Shown piece after piece: positions 20,413 to 30,766 of a stretch of 64,000 nt of DNA. Under the pieces are notes generated by a model. That model had not been told where the DNA came from, searched no databases, and saw nothing but the letters and a program-made list of their open reading frames with translations. This stretch comes from Cydia pomonella (Eukaryota; Arthropoda; Insecta; Lepidoptera; Tortricidae), in assembly GCF_033807575.1 (NCBI RefSeq), contig NC_084710.1:23193857-23257856 (forward strand), read 5' to 3'. A program made the position numbers and the translations under genes. Each line of letters opens with the position of its first letter. The stretch's first letter is position 1.

Positions 20413-21000
20413 TGTTTTTATAAATACAAATGAGTTTGATTCATACTTCGTTATCCCCACCTTTTTCAAATCGGGCACGAGCAGCGATCCGATCGCAAGC
20501 CATTGTTTATTAATAATGCAAGGCTCTTAGTGGGAGTTCAATGAATAGTACGCACCAAAGAGCCAATACATATTAATTTCGCAATGTTCCTTCTGGAGTA
20601 GGTCCATGAAACTTTTGTATAATGTAGAATATAAACAGGTTCATTTTTGAAAAAAAAATGGTGTGTGTGCCATGAGCCAAACTTGATATACAGGGTGATT
20701 CTTTTTTTATTTTTGTTTTTTTTTTCAAGAATTTAAATGGTTAGGGGTTAATATTTTTTTAGCACATAGCTTTTAGTCTTATTAATATTTGTACAAAATT
20801 TGAAATTTGTCACTTTCATAGTTTAGGAAACAATAATAAAAACAGTTTTGGGGTTAATCAGGTGTTTTTCACCCCCAGGGGGTAACAGAGGGATGAAACT
20901 TTGTGCAGAGTATAACCTCCCCAAAAGGCATCGTTTGATTACAGTTTCGGCCCAAAATCGCTGGGGGCAATTTTTCCTAGGCTATCCTGCTACACCCTTT

Positions 21001-21336
21001 AATGGACTGATTGATTTTTGTAAAGAGTTTTTGAAGTGAAAACTTTTTTAGGGGCGCTGTGCACTTTTTGTGATGGGGAAAAAATGTTAAACTCACGGCA
21101 GTTCAAAAAATGTTAAACTGTCGGCAGGTGACCGACAGATTCGTCAGATTGAAAATTCGTAAGACAGACACGTGACCTGATCGAAAAACTGTTACAATGT
21201 CATTGAAGCCAGTATACCGCCGGCGCGGCGTAGGAGAGGAAGTATCCCCCTTTCTTTCTACCGTGCGGCGAAAATGTATGCATAAATGATAGTACTTTTA
21301 TACTGATAAATAAAATGACAGTACTTTTATACTGAT
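21001..21336. other. Short-duplicate region
   Basis: AGTACTTTTATACTGAT occurs at 21,290 and again at 21,321, and TGTTAAACT recurs near 21,086 and 21,111. No gene. Confidence 0.5.
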
Positions 21337-21455
21337 GACCGGTTTGGCTTAGTGGGTAGTGACTCTGCCTACGAAGCTGATCGTCCAGGGTTCAACTCCT
21401 GGTAAGGGCATGTATTTGTGCGATGAGCATGGATATTTGTTCTTGAGTCATGGGT
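21337..21455 (+). mobile_element. SINE, 3'-truncated
   Basis: GACCGGTTTGGCTTAGTGGG (A box region) and GGGTTCAACTCCTGGTAAGG (B box) followed by GAGTCATGGGTGTTTT; the typical TAAGTATTTATAAATATT tail is missing. Confidence 0.85.
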
Positions 21456-21687
21456 GTTTTAACGCTTACCCTATAGCTATGTAATAATAATAATCTTAGG
21501 ATCAGATCACCCATACAGATTGCACATTCAGGTGGCGAAGGGTTGCATTAGTTAGCATGAATTAAGATATCTGCTGGATTAATGAAGATCTTGCACTCTT
21601 GCCGTTATACAGGTTGTTTGAAAAGATGAGAAGTTTATTTGCTATCTAAAATATCGGTTTAAGTGATTGTGCTATGAAATTAATTCT

Positions 21688-21948
21688 TAAATAAATATTA
21701 TAGGACATTATGACACAAATTGACTAAGTCCCACGGTAAGCTCAATAAGGCTTGTGTTGAGGGTACTTAGACAACGATATATATATAATATATAAATATT
21801 TATAAATACTTAAATACATAGAAAACACCCATGACTCAGGAACAAATATCCATGCTCATCACACGAATAAATGCCCTTACCAGGATTTGAACCCGGGACC
21901 ATCAGCTTCGTAGGCAGGGTCACTACCCACTAGGCCAAACCGGTCGTC
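21688..21948 (-). mobile_element. SINE, nearly full-length
   Basis: Begins with TATTATAGGACATTATGACA (3' end) and ends with GGCCAAACCGGTCGTC (5' end). It has intact A and B boxes when read on the minus strand and lies in inverted orientation to the SINE 230 bp upstream. Confidence 0.9.
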
Positions 21949-22745
21949 AAATGTGTGTGATCTTTTAAACGGGTGAAGTGATTTGGATGTTTTTTATTTA
22001 TTTAAAAGCAGTTTTTATAGCGGTGGTTCTTATACATGTTTTATCAAAATCTGTGCGTTTCATTCATGCGTTTGTGTGTCGATTTATTTTTCATTACTTG
22101 ATTTTTTATTTGAGAATAATAGTACATTACTATAGAGGCCGGGAAACGTAGGGTTGCAGGCCAAGTAGACATATACGAATAGAGATACGCGGCCGGCAAC
22201 CCCGTTTTTCGCCGAGATATGTATAGTGCTTTTCTTAAACTTGCAATTAAAACAAAAAAATGTAGTAAATTTGTTTTGTGGCGTCCTACTCGGCTCGCCA
22301 CTTTATCAGCGGTGTACAACCTTACGCGCGTAAGTCCGGGCGCCTGCGCGATGCGCTACCGCCGTTGCTTAGCAACGAATATGCACAACAGATCACCGTA
22401 CCAAGCTAATTGATGGTAGAAGCTAGTTGATGGTTGGATGCCAAGACGTTGTGTCACAATTTGACGTTAAAAACAAAAGAAGGTTGCTTTACAGTCCTAG
22501 GTGTGTACGGCAGTATGAAATTCCTTTACATATCATCTTCACTCATCGCACCTGATATGTAGTATTTCCGGACCTAATTTGACGTAAGTCATGTCATCAT
22601 TTCACAGCAAGTTTGAGAAAAATAATTTATTTATTTAACCATAAAATATAGTATATAATGATAGTATTAACTACATAATATAAGTTACATCTGATCTGCT
22701 ACAAAGTCTTAACTTATTCGCTGCCAAGCTACAGTCGACAATATC
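21949..22745. other. Mostly unassigned
   Basis: A GC-rich patch at 22,180-22,400 (GCGGCCGGCAACCCCG, CGCGATGCGCTACCGCCGTT) is unlike the AT-rich surroundings and not repeated in the window. No frame is convincing. Confidence 0.4.
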
Positions 22746-23094
22746 GGCCCGATTCGAAGAATGCTTAACCATTCACATGCTTCATATTTTTCAGTGACTT
22801 CCATTATTATAATAAAATAAGGGTGACAGCTGGCAACTACAGTTACCAAAAGCAAGTGAGTGGCTAAGACACGTTTAAAATCTTGGAAAGATCTTTAAAA
22901 GATCGATAACTAAAAGACATTTCAAAATTGACGTTTATTTTGATTCCGCTGTGATCCCAATAAGATCTATCTACGATATTTCTAACGTCAAAGTGACACT
23001 GGTTGCCCGATTCGAGATGCTTCTGTCAATTACACATACAAACGATATCTAAATGAGAACTTATCGTTATCGTATTCATTCTTCAAATCGGGCC
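22746..23094. mobile_element. GGCCCGATTCGAAGAAT MITE, copy 1
   Basis: Ends GGCCCGATTCGAAGAATG and CATTCTTCAAATCGGGCC are inverted. The interior (CTTTAAAAGATCGATAACTA, TTCTAACGTCAAAGTGACA) is shared with 48,375-48,626 and, in reverse, 41,685-41,775. This copy holds extra sequence at 22,765-22,860 relative to the others. Confidence 0.85.
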
Positions 23095-23929
23095 ATTAGT
23101 CGTGATTAGATAGGTACAAAGTACGAAGCGCCTGATTCTAATTTAGATTTATTTTAAACAAGAAATTAAAAATCATAATCGATACCGTTTAATTATTTTA
23201 CAACCCTGTTGAAATAAACTGATATGAAACTTGAATCACCCCGTACATCTCAAAGGTGCCCCGCCGTATAAATTACTCCAAATAATTCCCGGATTAACAT
23301 TTTTAATCTCCGAGCCGTGTCTCCGGAATAAATTACCTCCAGACAGATAAAGATAACTGCACTTTAGGGCCTAACTTATAACTTCATTTGTTTTGACTTC
23401 TTTAATGGCATCTATCATTCAGCCTGACGACTAATATGAATCGAGTGTGAGGCTGCTTGACGATTCCGGTCAGCGCGGCAGATATTGGTCGGACGATCCG
23501 TGGTCTTGGGGCGAAACTCTTAACTGTTAGTGTGTAGTCGCAGAGGCAGCAGCAGGCCATTGTCGGCAGGCATTAATCGCTTATGTGTGTAGATGTTATA
23601 GGTCTGGGATGACAAGCCACCTGATAGGACAAGAGTCTGCAGGTTGACCGGTAATGGGTGGGAGCCATGGGGATCAGAAATTAAGAGCTGCGCTCTTGTC
23701 GGTGAAGCAATCTCCAGGTATTTCTTTTCCTTGGCCTTTTCCTTGACTAATATAATACGACTTTCACTTTCTCCTTCACTTGGTCCATGTATGCTATTCT
23801 TGGCTTTCCTCTTTCCTTCGACTTCCCCTTCTATGATTATTGTGATGAATTCTCCTTCTTCTTCTTAGTCGTATACTCTTGTCAGAGTAGTCGTGGTCAT
23901 TGCGGTGGCTTTTTTCGCTGTTTCCCGCC
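23095..23929. other. Apparently unique sequence
   Basis: No gene recognised. GCAGGTTGACCGGTAATGGG at 23,638-23,660 and a CTTC-rich tract at 23,720-23,870 stand out; the tract produces a spurious frame. Confidence 0.4.
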
Positions 23930-24121
23930 ACACTAGACCCTACTCATAGTGTTGTGTTCCTGCCGGTGAGTAAGGTTGCCAGAGCTCAACGAGGGTGGGA
24001 GGGGGTTAGGGTCGGCAACGCGCATGTAACTCCTCTGGAGTTGCAGGCGTACATAGGCTACGGATACTGCTTACCATCAGGCAGGCCGTATGCTTGTTTG
24101 CCACCGACGTAGTATAAAAAA
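23930..24121 (+). mobile_element. LINE 3' end
   Basis: ACTAGACCCTACTCATAGTG to CGACGTAGTATAAAAAAA. Same family as 2159; one frame reads RVGNAHVTPLELQAYIG. Confidence 0.85.
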
Positions 24122-24503
24122 ATGCTTCTCTATTTATTGTGATGAATTACCCTTAACGTTAATGTATCTGCACCTTAATGCACGTGTACATATAACAGTT
24201 TCAACGTGGAACGCACATCGCAGGACGGTTGCCAAAGTTAACTTGTCTTTATTGTGTTGTACAGTTTTATCTATACTAGCAAGTTTCCGTTTAAAGCAGG
24301 TTACCTGATATAAAAGTTGATAAACGTAAATACTACCTATGACATCTAGCACAAAGAAGTGCGCAAAAATAATATGTCACGTCCCTTTATATTTACAAAA
24401 TAATGTCAAGCACATAATTTTCCGCTAAATATATTTATTTATGAATTTCGTGATGAAAAAACAACCACAGAATTTAAAACAGATCTTTTTGAAAGATCGT
24501 AGC

Positions 24504-24904
24504 ATTTTTAGGGTTCAGTACCTCGAATGGAAAAAACGGAACCCTTATAGGATTACTTTGTTGTCCGTCCGTCCGTCTGTCTGTCTGTCAAGACCCTTTT
24601 TTACAGGAACGCATGGAGGTAGCCAGAATTTATATCAAATACTCAAGTCTACTGTCCCTTGGAGCTGTGAAAAAAATCAAACTTCTAAGCCAACGCAATC
24701 AAAAGATACAGCCGTTTATGCCGCAAATTTCCGCAAATTTTCGCAAGGGAATCAAAACCTACAGGGTACTTCCCGTGAACTCAGAATCTTGAAAGATACG
24801 AAGCAACTTCTTAAAGCACAGATAAAGGAAAAATTGCGAAAACCGTAAATTTTTGTACGGAACCCTCGGTGCGCGAGTCCGACTCGCACTTGGACGGTTT
24901 TTTT
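24504..24904 (-). mobile_element. AGGGTTCC element with GCGAGTCGGACTCGC end
   Basis: Minus-strand copy: TTTTTAGGGTTCAGTACC at one end, GTCCGTCCGTCCGTCTGTCT microsatellite, and GCGCGAGTCCGACTCGCACT at the other. The 135-codon open frame across it is non-coding repeat sequence. Confidence 0.8.
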
Positions 24905-25462
24905 AAGTCATAATGCGGTTGTTAAAAATATGAATAGCAACCTCGAGGCCTTTTCCTAACGTCTTCGATTCAAACTTTGATTTTTAACAAAAAATTGAAT
25001 AGGTCTGAATCATTTATTACTAATTATGCACAAAAGCTATTAACATGAAAACAGCTTCTAAAATGCGTTATGTTATTTTTGATTGAAATAATCGATAACT
25101 TTGTTCTTGTAATATTACCTAACAAAAATTAACAATTCATTAAGCATCACGCGCGGCATACTGCTTTGGAAGAAGGATCTGAACCGACTGCACCTTCTAC
25201 TTCACTATTAATTTTCTTACTTGCATGTCTAATAAATTCTTTCATTTCATACATCCTGAATGTTATTTACGATCTACTAAAAGCACCGAATAACAATCTA
25301 CCCTACCTAATTCCCATCCAAAGTTCCCGGTAAACACGTATATATAGACGATTAGAAAACTTTGGGAGTCAATAACCGAACGCCTAAACTTTTTCGATTA
25401 GCACCTGCTAGTATGGCTACACTCGAAGGACACAATTTCCAGAAGGCGTTTAGTGTTTCGTG
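24905..25462. other. No recognised feature
   Basis: AT-rich sequence with no convincing frames or repeats. Confidence 0.45.
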
Positions 25463-25607
25463 TACAGTCACCGTCAAATATATCGGAGCGGCCAAAGTTG
25501 GTCACAAATATCTGAAACACACCTCTATTGTCAAGGCTTTAGTGTGTGAGTGTGTGTTCAGATATTTGTGACCACTTTGGCCGCTTCGATATATCTGATG
25601 GCGACTA
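25463..25607. mobile_element. ATATATCGGAGCGGCC MITE, copy 1
   Basis: TACAGTCACCGTCAAATATA with TCGGAGCGGCC faces GGCCGCTTCGATATATCTGA with TGGCGACT; the two halves fold over nearly their whole length. The second copy is at 49,908. A TACAGT start fits mariner-type MITEs. Confidence 0.85.
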
Positions 25608-25865
25608 AACTCAATACCTTTATGACCTTTTTGGTATTGAGGTATCCTAAAGCTAAAAGAGCGTAAATGTGTAAGAAAAAGCGATGGTTTTATGTTCTTT
25701 TTGTTATGTTTCTTCACCCTCTTTACACGTTTTCTAATAAGGCGCTTAGTGTGTAAAGAACTTATGCGTTTATGCCCTTTTTGAAAGAGATATCGCTAAC
25801 TCTAAAAGGACGTAAATGTGTAAGAAATAACAACGCATTTATGTCCTTTTTGTTGAGGATGGATA
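25608..25865. repeat. Degenerate repeat of CGTTTATGCCCTTTTTG blocks
   Basis: ACCTTTATGACCTTTTTGG, GTTTTATGTTCTTTTTGTT, GCGTTTATGCCCTTTTTGAA and GCATTTATGTCCTTTTTGTT alternate with AAAGGACGTAAATGTGTAAG and AAGAGCGTAAATGTGTAAG. The blocks are partly each other's complement, giving a repeated hairpin-like layout. Confidence 0.7.
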
Positions 25866-26202
25866 GTAGAGAATGTAGTTTGAATGTTAATAGTTCCGCA
25901 AGTTTTGGGTGTTTAGCGGTTTGCAATACAAAGTGCAATCAGGTTTTGTAATTGATTTATTATTGTGTATAGGACACAGGGGAAAGGTTGTAGAAGGGAG
26001 TAGTTAGAAGTCGCTTTAAAGCAATATCGGTTGCTACTTTTGTTTAAGTTTAAGACAATTTGTCTTAGGTACTGCTTTTTTTGTCGCAATTAAGAATCTT
26101 GAGGTACATATGTAACTACCTATGTGCTCGTACTGGTTTAAACTCTCACGATTTTACACGTTATTATTTTCATTTAAAAAAATCATGTTTGATTCTGATG
26201 TT

Positions 26203-26524
26203 TTGCACAGTGTTGTTCCACAAAAGTTACCTAACATTACCGTGTTGCACAGTGTTGTTCCACAAAAGTTATCTAATATTACCGTGTTGCACAGTGTTGA
26301 TCCACAAAAACTACCTAATGTTACCGTGTTGCACAGTGTTGTTCCACAAAAGTTACCTAATGTTACCGTGTTGCACAGTGTTGTTCCACAAAAGTTACCT
26401 AACCTTACCGTGTTGCACAGTGTTGTTCGACATAAGTTACCTAATGTTACCGTGGTGCACAGTGTTATGCCACAAAAGTTACCTAACCGTACCATGTTGC
26501 ACAGTGCTATTCCACAAAAGTTTA
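26203..26524. repeat. 42-bp minisatellite, about 7.7 units
   Basis: Units start with TTGCACAGTG at 26,203, 26,245, 26,287, 26,329, 26,371, 26,413, 26,455 and 26,497. Because 42 is a multiple of three, open frames of 131-156 codons arise on both strands, including a 14-residue repeat NVTVLHSVVPQKLP. No start context, splice signal or known domain supports translation. Substitutions vary from unit to unit. Confidence 0.95.
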
Positions 26525-26585
26525 CTGCGGTGTACCTTAACATGTACATAAGTGCAAGAGTGTCGCAATGACATGATAGAGTAGG

Positions 26586-26691
26586 ATAAAATTGTCGCCA
26601 TTCACGAAAACGCGTCCCTTGATTCGTATTGTCATGAGATTAAAGGTTAGATTTAATAAATCTGTGCGTCATCGTAGATGACACGACCTAT
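26586..26691. mobile_element. 106-bp MITE, copy 3
   Basis: CGCCATTCACGAAAACGCGT at the left and GCGTCATCGTAGATGACACG at the right; most diverged of the three copies. It lies 60 bp beyond the minisatellite. Confidence 0.8.
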
Positions 26692-26712
26692 GTACCCATA
26701 GGCACTGAATTA

Positions 26713-26943
26713 TTGTCAAGGAATTTTATGAAGATAAAAGCGCTAGCCAAGTTTAAAGTTAGTGTTTTAATCGTTGTTGAAATCGTGATAAGTATATCGC
26801 AGTATATCGCATTAGTAACATGTCTCGGCGACACAAGTATACAGGGTAAGAATCGTATCAACGTGGCAGGTTACTTTGGCGCTGTGCCACTCGTGATAGG
26901 TGAGTCTTTCCAGGCACAGTTCGATGCGTTACAGAAGGGATAA
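26713..26943 (+). other. Unassigned 76-codon frame
   Basis: An open frame with a hydrophobic N-terminal half (VSVLIVVEIVISISQYIALV) that could be a membrane segment, then INVAGYFGAVPLVIGESF. I do not recognise it. There is no neighbouring exon, and length alone does not exclude chance. It could be an exon or repeat debris. Confidence 0.12.
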
Positions 26944-26952
26944 TATATATTA

Positions 26953-27070
26953 AATTTTTTACAAATGATCAGACGAATCACCCAATGGTAAGCAATTGGT
27001 GACAATCGCAAAACCAGACTTTGAAAGTGAGCTGCTGGCCTTTGTGATTGGGGTACGCACTTTTCTTTAA
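26953..27070 (-). mobile_element. LINE 3' end fragment, second family
   Basis: CAGACGAATCACCCAATGGT, GAGCTGCTGGCCTTTGTGAT and GGGTACGCACTTTTC resemble 16,410-16,530. Degraded. Confidence 0.6.
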
Positions 27071-27187
27071 TTTCAGTCTGATGTGGAGTTCGTGTAACCT
27101 GTTATACTCAGGTAAAAATTGAATCGGAAACTGTTATGTCGCCAAAATGATTTTTAGTATCTAAGATTATACGAGTAACTATAAGGA

Positions 27188-27316
27188 GGCAGACCAAAAA
27201 AGAGATGGCGGGATGATCTCGACGCTTTTTGCAGCGACTGACCAGAATATGCACCAAACTGTGATGAGTGGCGGAAGAAAGCGGAGGCCTTCGCCCAGCA
27301 GTGGGACTCAAAATAG
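27188..27316 (+). pseudogene. LINE ORF2 C terminus, one stop
   Basis: Plus-strand codons give GRPKKRWRDDLDAFCSD, a TGA where relatives have tryptophan (recalled), then PEYAPNCDEWRKKAEAFAQQ, WDSK and a TAG at 27,314-27,316, followed by an A-rich tail. GRP-RW-DDL is the conserved C-terminal signature of RTE/jockey-type LINEs. It is truncated just upstream. Confidence 0.8.
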
Positions 27317-28008
27317 GCAAAAAAAAAGAGATTATTACTAGTGGCTATGAGCTGCAGACCCCCCATGGCTCCGCAATTATGAAACATCTCCTAAAAATAA
27401 ATTGCCAATTTTTTTATAGGTATTAATTATCGAATCTGCTCACCCACGAGAATTTGTTAAAAATGCGAACCATAGACGACAAATCCGGACAAAAGAAAGA
27501 ATTTTTGACCAAATTGAAACGGAGACTTACTTTTGCTCGATCAAGTATTGCATGTAAATTGTTGCCTGACAATAATTTTTGCTTTTTTTATTTGATTTGA
27601 GAAAACAACAAAAAAAAATCCGAATAAACATATCTCTACTGCATTATCAGAATGTAACATTGTCGGACCGTCTTGAGCAAATAAAGAAATTTCCCTGCGA
27701 AATTTATATGCTCCGGAATTGTCCCGTAATGTCGCTACTGAACAAAATTTGGATTGTCTGTAAAGCTTTTATTATAGTGTTCGCTTGTAATTTATACTTT
27801 TTTTATTTTATTTTATTTTATTTTCTTTATTGGGGAAAAAAAAACAGACATATGCAGATGATACAGAAAAGAGGATATACATTTTCCTAAGCTCAACATT
27901 ATGACTCTGACATCATTGTACATATTCGAACTATGTAAATTTTTAAGAAAGTATAACCAGTTTTTCCCAGCAGTAAAGAACCCTAGCAATATTAACTAAC
28001 GCCCTAGA
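27317..28008. other. No recognised gene
   Basis: AT-rich sequence including a TTTTATTTTATTTTATT run at 27,801-27,824. The right end (27,950-28,008) may be an extension of the adjacent LINE relic. Confidence 0.4.
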
Positions 28009-28200
28009 GACAGAATTCCAATGCCGCCATCTAAACTAAAAATGCACGCCTCTAGTCCACATGCAATGTGTATAAAAGTGTACAATAAACTTCCAAAGAC
28101 AATTAGAGACGAAGAAAAAAATACTTTATTTAACAGAAAAATTACATAATATTTATTAGACAGCTGTTTTTACTCAGTGCAAGAGTTATTAGATAGTTAA
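28009..28200 (+). pseudogene. LINE ORF2 C terminus
   Basis: A 64-codon stretch reads PMPPSKLKMHASSPHAM, IKVYNKLPKTIRDEEKN, LFNRKIT, one internal stop, then YLLDSCFYSVQELLDS and a terminal TAA at 28,198-28,200. It resembles the LINE relic at 6538-6660, and the matching 3'UTR resumes at about 28,491 after a SINE. The upstream coding region is not recognisable. Confidence 0.72.
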
Positions 28201-28225
28201 TTATAGAAATAGTATTTAATATTTT

Positions 28226-28490
28226 GACGACCGGTTTGGCCTAGTGGGTAGTGACCCTGCCTACGAAGCTGATGGTCCCGGGTTCAAATCCTGGTAAGGG
28301 CATTTATTCGTGTGATGAGCATGGATATTTGTTCCTGAGTCATGGGTGTTTTCTATGTATTTAAGTATTTATAAATATTTATATATTATATATATCGTTG
28401 TCTAAGTACCCTCAACACAAGCCTTATTGAGCTTACTGTGGGACTTAGTCAATTTGTGTAATAATGTCCTATAATATTTATTTATTTATT
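28226..28490 (+). mobile_element. tRNA-derived SINE, full copy
   Basis: Starts GACGACCGGTTTGGCCTAGT; B box GGGTTCAAATCCTGGTAAGG; mid part GAGCATGGATATTTGTTCCT; 3' part AAGCCTTATTGAGCTTACTG; tail of ATTTATTTATTT. It lies between a LINE stop codon and its 3'UTR. Polymerase III boxes look intact. Confidence 0.92.
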
Positions 28491-28725
28491 TTAATATATT
28501 AGTTTAGATATCGCAACCTAAAAATATTTGTAACTGTTTAAAAGATGTATATGAATATAATATGATGCATGATCGCATGGTTATTTAAAAAAATATTAAA
28601 GATAGCCTTAAGCCATAGTTATTAAGTTAGATTTAAGTTATATTGCAGTGCCCTACAGGGTTTCATAGCTGAACCAATATAATGTACCAACCTGTATAAC
28701 CTATGAAAGCAATAAATACACTGAT
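28491..28725 (+). mobile_element. LINE 3'UTR continuing after the SINE
   Basis: GTGCCCTACAGGGTTTCATA and GAAAGCAATAAATACA match in style the minus-strand UTR at 6165-6290 (GCCCTAACAGGGTTCAT, GCAATAAATAAATAA). It probably belongs to the relic at 28,009. Confidence 0.6.
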
Positions 28726-29517
28726 TACTCATTACTGGTTTTACATTATAAGTGCAACCTACATCCTGAGACAATTCCCACTAGGATTTATAAACTAATA
28801 ATTTATAAGTGGCATTGCCTTCGGATTGAGGTATAAAATGTTAGTAAAATATGTACTAAACTAATATTATTACACTGACGATAATATTAGTAGCTACAGT
28901 GCTGACAAGATTCAAACATATAAGATTCAAAAAGTGAAACGAGGGACTACACATATATATATAAAAAAAAAAATCGTGAAAAAAAACACGTATACAATTG
29001 TTACAAGTGTTGCGCCCTCCTAGTAGGTATGAAGACACCTGTGTCAGGAGAAATGTAATATAATATATGTAGTGTTAAATATAAGACTAAGATGAACTTA
29101 TACGATGGATATCTAGGTGTGAGAGGAATAAGAATGTACAAGGAACTTAAGGTCTTTGTCGAGAGGCTATCTTGAAAGACTATACATAAGTAATACTAGT
29201 GGATTCGAATAAATCCTGAACACTGCATAGAATTTATTAAAATGTATTTATTTAACCATTTTTATGTTTTAATATCAGTTAACTTTATATTATAGGTATC
29301 TGGTATACTTAACCTTTATGAATAAATATAATTATTTAATTCTAGTAGCACGTTATTTGTTTCAATAATCTTAGTAAGTGGCTGATTTATCTCTCGATAA
29401 GAATTCTTAACATTCCATTTTTTAAGAGATGTTTTTTACTCTAAGCATATTTGTTTTTGCAAAGAATATGTTATATCAAAGACAATAGTACAATAACAAG
29501 TAACATAGTATGTAACT
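28726..29517. other. AT-rich, no recognised feature
   Basis: No gene or clear repeat. Several short frames are consistent with chance. Confidence 0.45.
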
Positions 29518-30582
29518 AAAAAAAGCGGCCAAGTGCGAGTCGGACTCGCGCATGAAGGGTTCCGTACCATTTGAGACGTATTTAAAAAAATCTACTTGCT
29601 AGATCTTGTTCAACATTTTACCACTTTGGACACACATTTTACCACTTTGGAAGTGTCTCTCGCGCAAACTATTCAGTTTAGAAAAAAATGATATTAGGAA
29701 CCTAAATATCATTTTTGAAAACCTATCCATAGATACCCCACACGTATGGGTTTGATGAAAAAATTTTTTTTTTAATTTTATGACGTATTAAAAAAAAAAC
29801 TACTCACTAGATCTCGTTCAAACCACTTTTCGGTGGAAGTTTGCATGGTAATGTATATCATATATTTTTTTTAGATTTTTCATTCTGTTATTTTAGAAGT
29901 TACAGGGGGGGGGGGGGGGGGACACATATTTTTTCACTTTGGAAGTGTCTCTCGCGCAAACTATTAAGTTTAGAAAGAAATGATATTAGAAACCTAAATA
30001 TCATTTTTGAAGACCTATCCATAGATACCCCACACGTATGGGTTTGATGAAAAATTTTTTTTTTTTTTTAATTTTATGACGTATTAAAAAAAACTACTTA
30101 CTAGATCTCGTTCAAACCAATTTTCGGTGGAAGTTTGCATGACAATGTATATCATATATTTTTTTTAGTTTTTTCATTCTGTTATTTTAGAAGTTACGGG
30201 GGGGGGGGGGGGGACACACATTTTACCACTTTGGAAGTGTCTCTCGCGCAAACTATTCATTTTAGAAAAAAATGATATTAGAAACCTCAATATCATTTTT
30301 GAAGACCTATCCATATATACCCCACACGTATGGGTTTGATGAAAAAAGATTTTTTGAGTTTCAATTCTAAGTATGGGGAACCCCCAAAATTTATTGTTTT
30401 TTTCTATTTTTGTGTGAACATCTTAATGCGGTTCATAGAATACATCCACTTACTAAGTTTGAACAGTATAGCTCTTATAGTTTCGGAAAAAAGTGGCTGT
30501 GACAGAATCGGACAGACAGACGGACATGACGAATCTATAAGGGTTCCGTTTTTTGCCATTTGGCTACGGAACCCTAAAAACG
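29518..30582 (+). mobile_element. AGGGTTCC element with internal tandem repeats
   Basis: Starts GCGGCCAAGTGCGAGTCGGA with TCGCGCATGAAGGGTTCCGT, ends TTTGGCTACGGAACCCTAAA. The CAGACAGACGGACATGACGA microsatellite lies at the 3' side. It has grown by an internal 292-bp tandem repeat; a related minus-strand copy is at 61,645-62,480. Confidence 0.85.
29643..30355 (+). repeat. 292-bp tandem repeat, about 2.4 units
   Basis: CACTTTGGAAGTGTCTCTCG starts units at 29,643, 29,935 and 30,227, so both steps are 292 bp. Each full unit ends with a poly-G run of 14 or more (29,905-29,921 and 30,198-30,213) before ACACA. The units share CCACACGTATGGGTTTGATG. Confidence 0.95.
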
Positions 30583-30702
30583 AACAAAATAAATAAACTA
30601 ATCATAAAAATTAAAACTAAAATATAATAGAACTTAAAATAAACTTATAAATAAAAAATGCTCCCCAGGTCACCTTCATGCATTATGGTATTCATATTCA
30701 TA

Positions 30703-30766
30703 TTATTTTATTGAACCCAGAAGGCTGGCAGCGTTACCTTTTTGGATGGCCAGGCTTTTTAACCTA
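30703..30766 (-). pseudogene. Short relic of retroelement C terminus
   Basis: Minus-strand codons give SLAIQKGNAASLLGSIK and a stop. This resembles the end of the relic at 5040-5398 (QRLSIAIQRGN). Only about 18 codons, so the call is tentative. Confidence 0.4.

Larger units (their letters stand above)
18890..21000. mobile_element. Large foldback element with about 570-bp arms
   Basis: The left arm (18,890-19,461) starts AAAGGGTGTAGCAGGATAGC and the right arm (20,430-21,000) ends in its exact complement; along their full length the arms differ by scattered substitutions only (for example GACCGAAACTATAATC against GGCCGAAACTGTAATC). Arms contain GGGGGTGAAAAACACC and CCAAACTTGATATACAGGGT. The interior has a second partial copy of arm sequence (19,525-19,680) and an inserted AGGGTTCC element (19,768-20,412). 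No transposase and no evident target duplication. Confidence 0.9.

Noticed and set aside
24441..24848. 135-codon open frame, one of the longest on the plus strand
   Set aside because: It lies almost wholly within a minus-strand AGGGTTCC element with a GTCC microsatellite; the peptide has no domain-like content.
28226..28300. Possible tRNA gene (GGTTCAAATCC)
   Set aside because: The same head recurs in many SINE copies in the window, each followed by the same non-tRNA tail.
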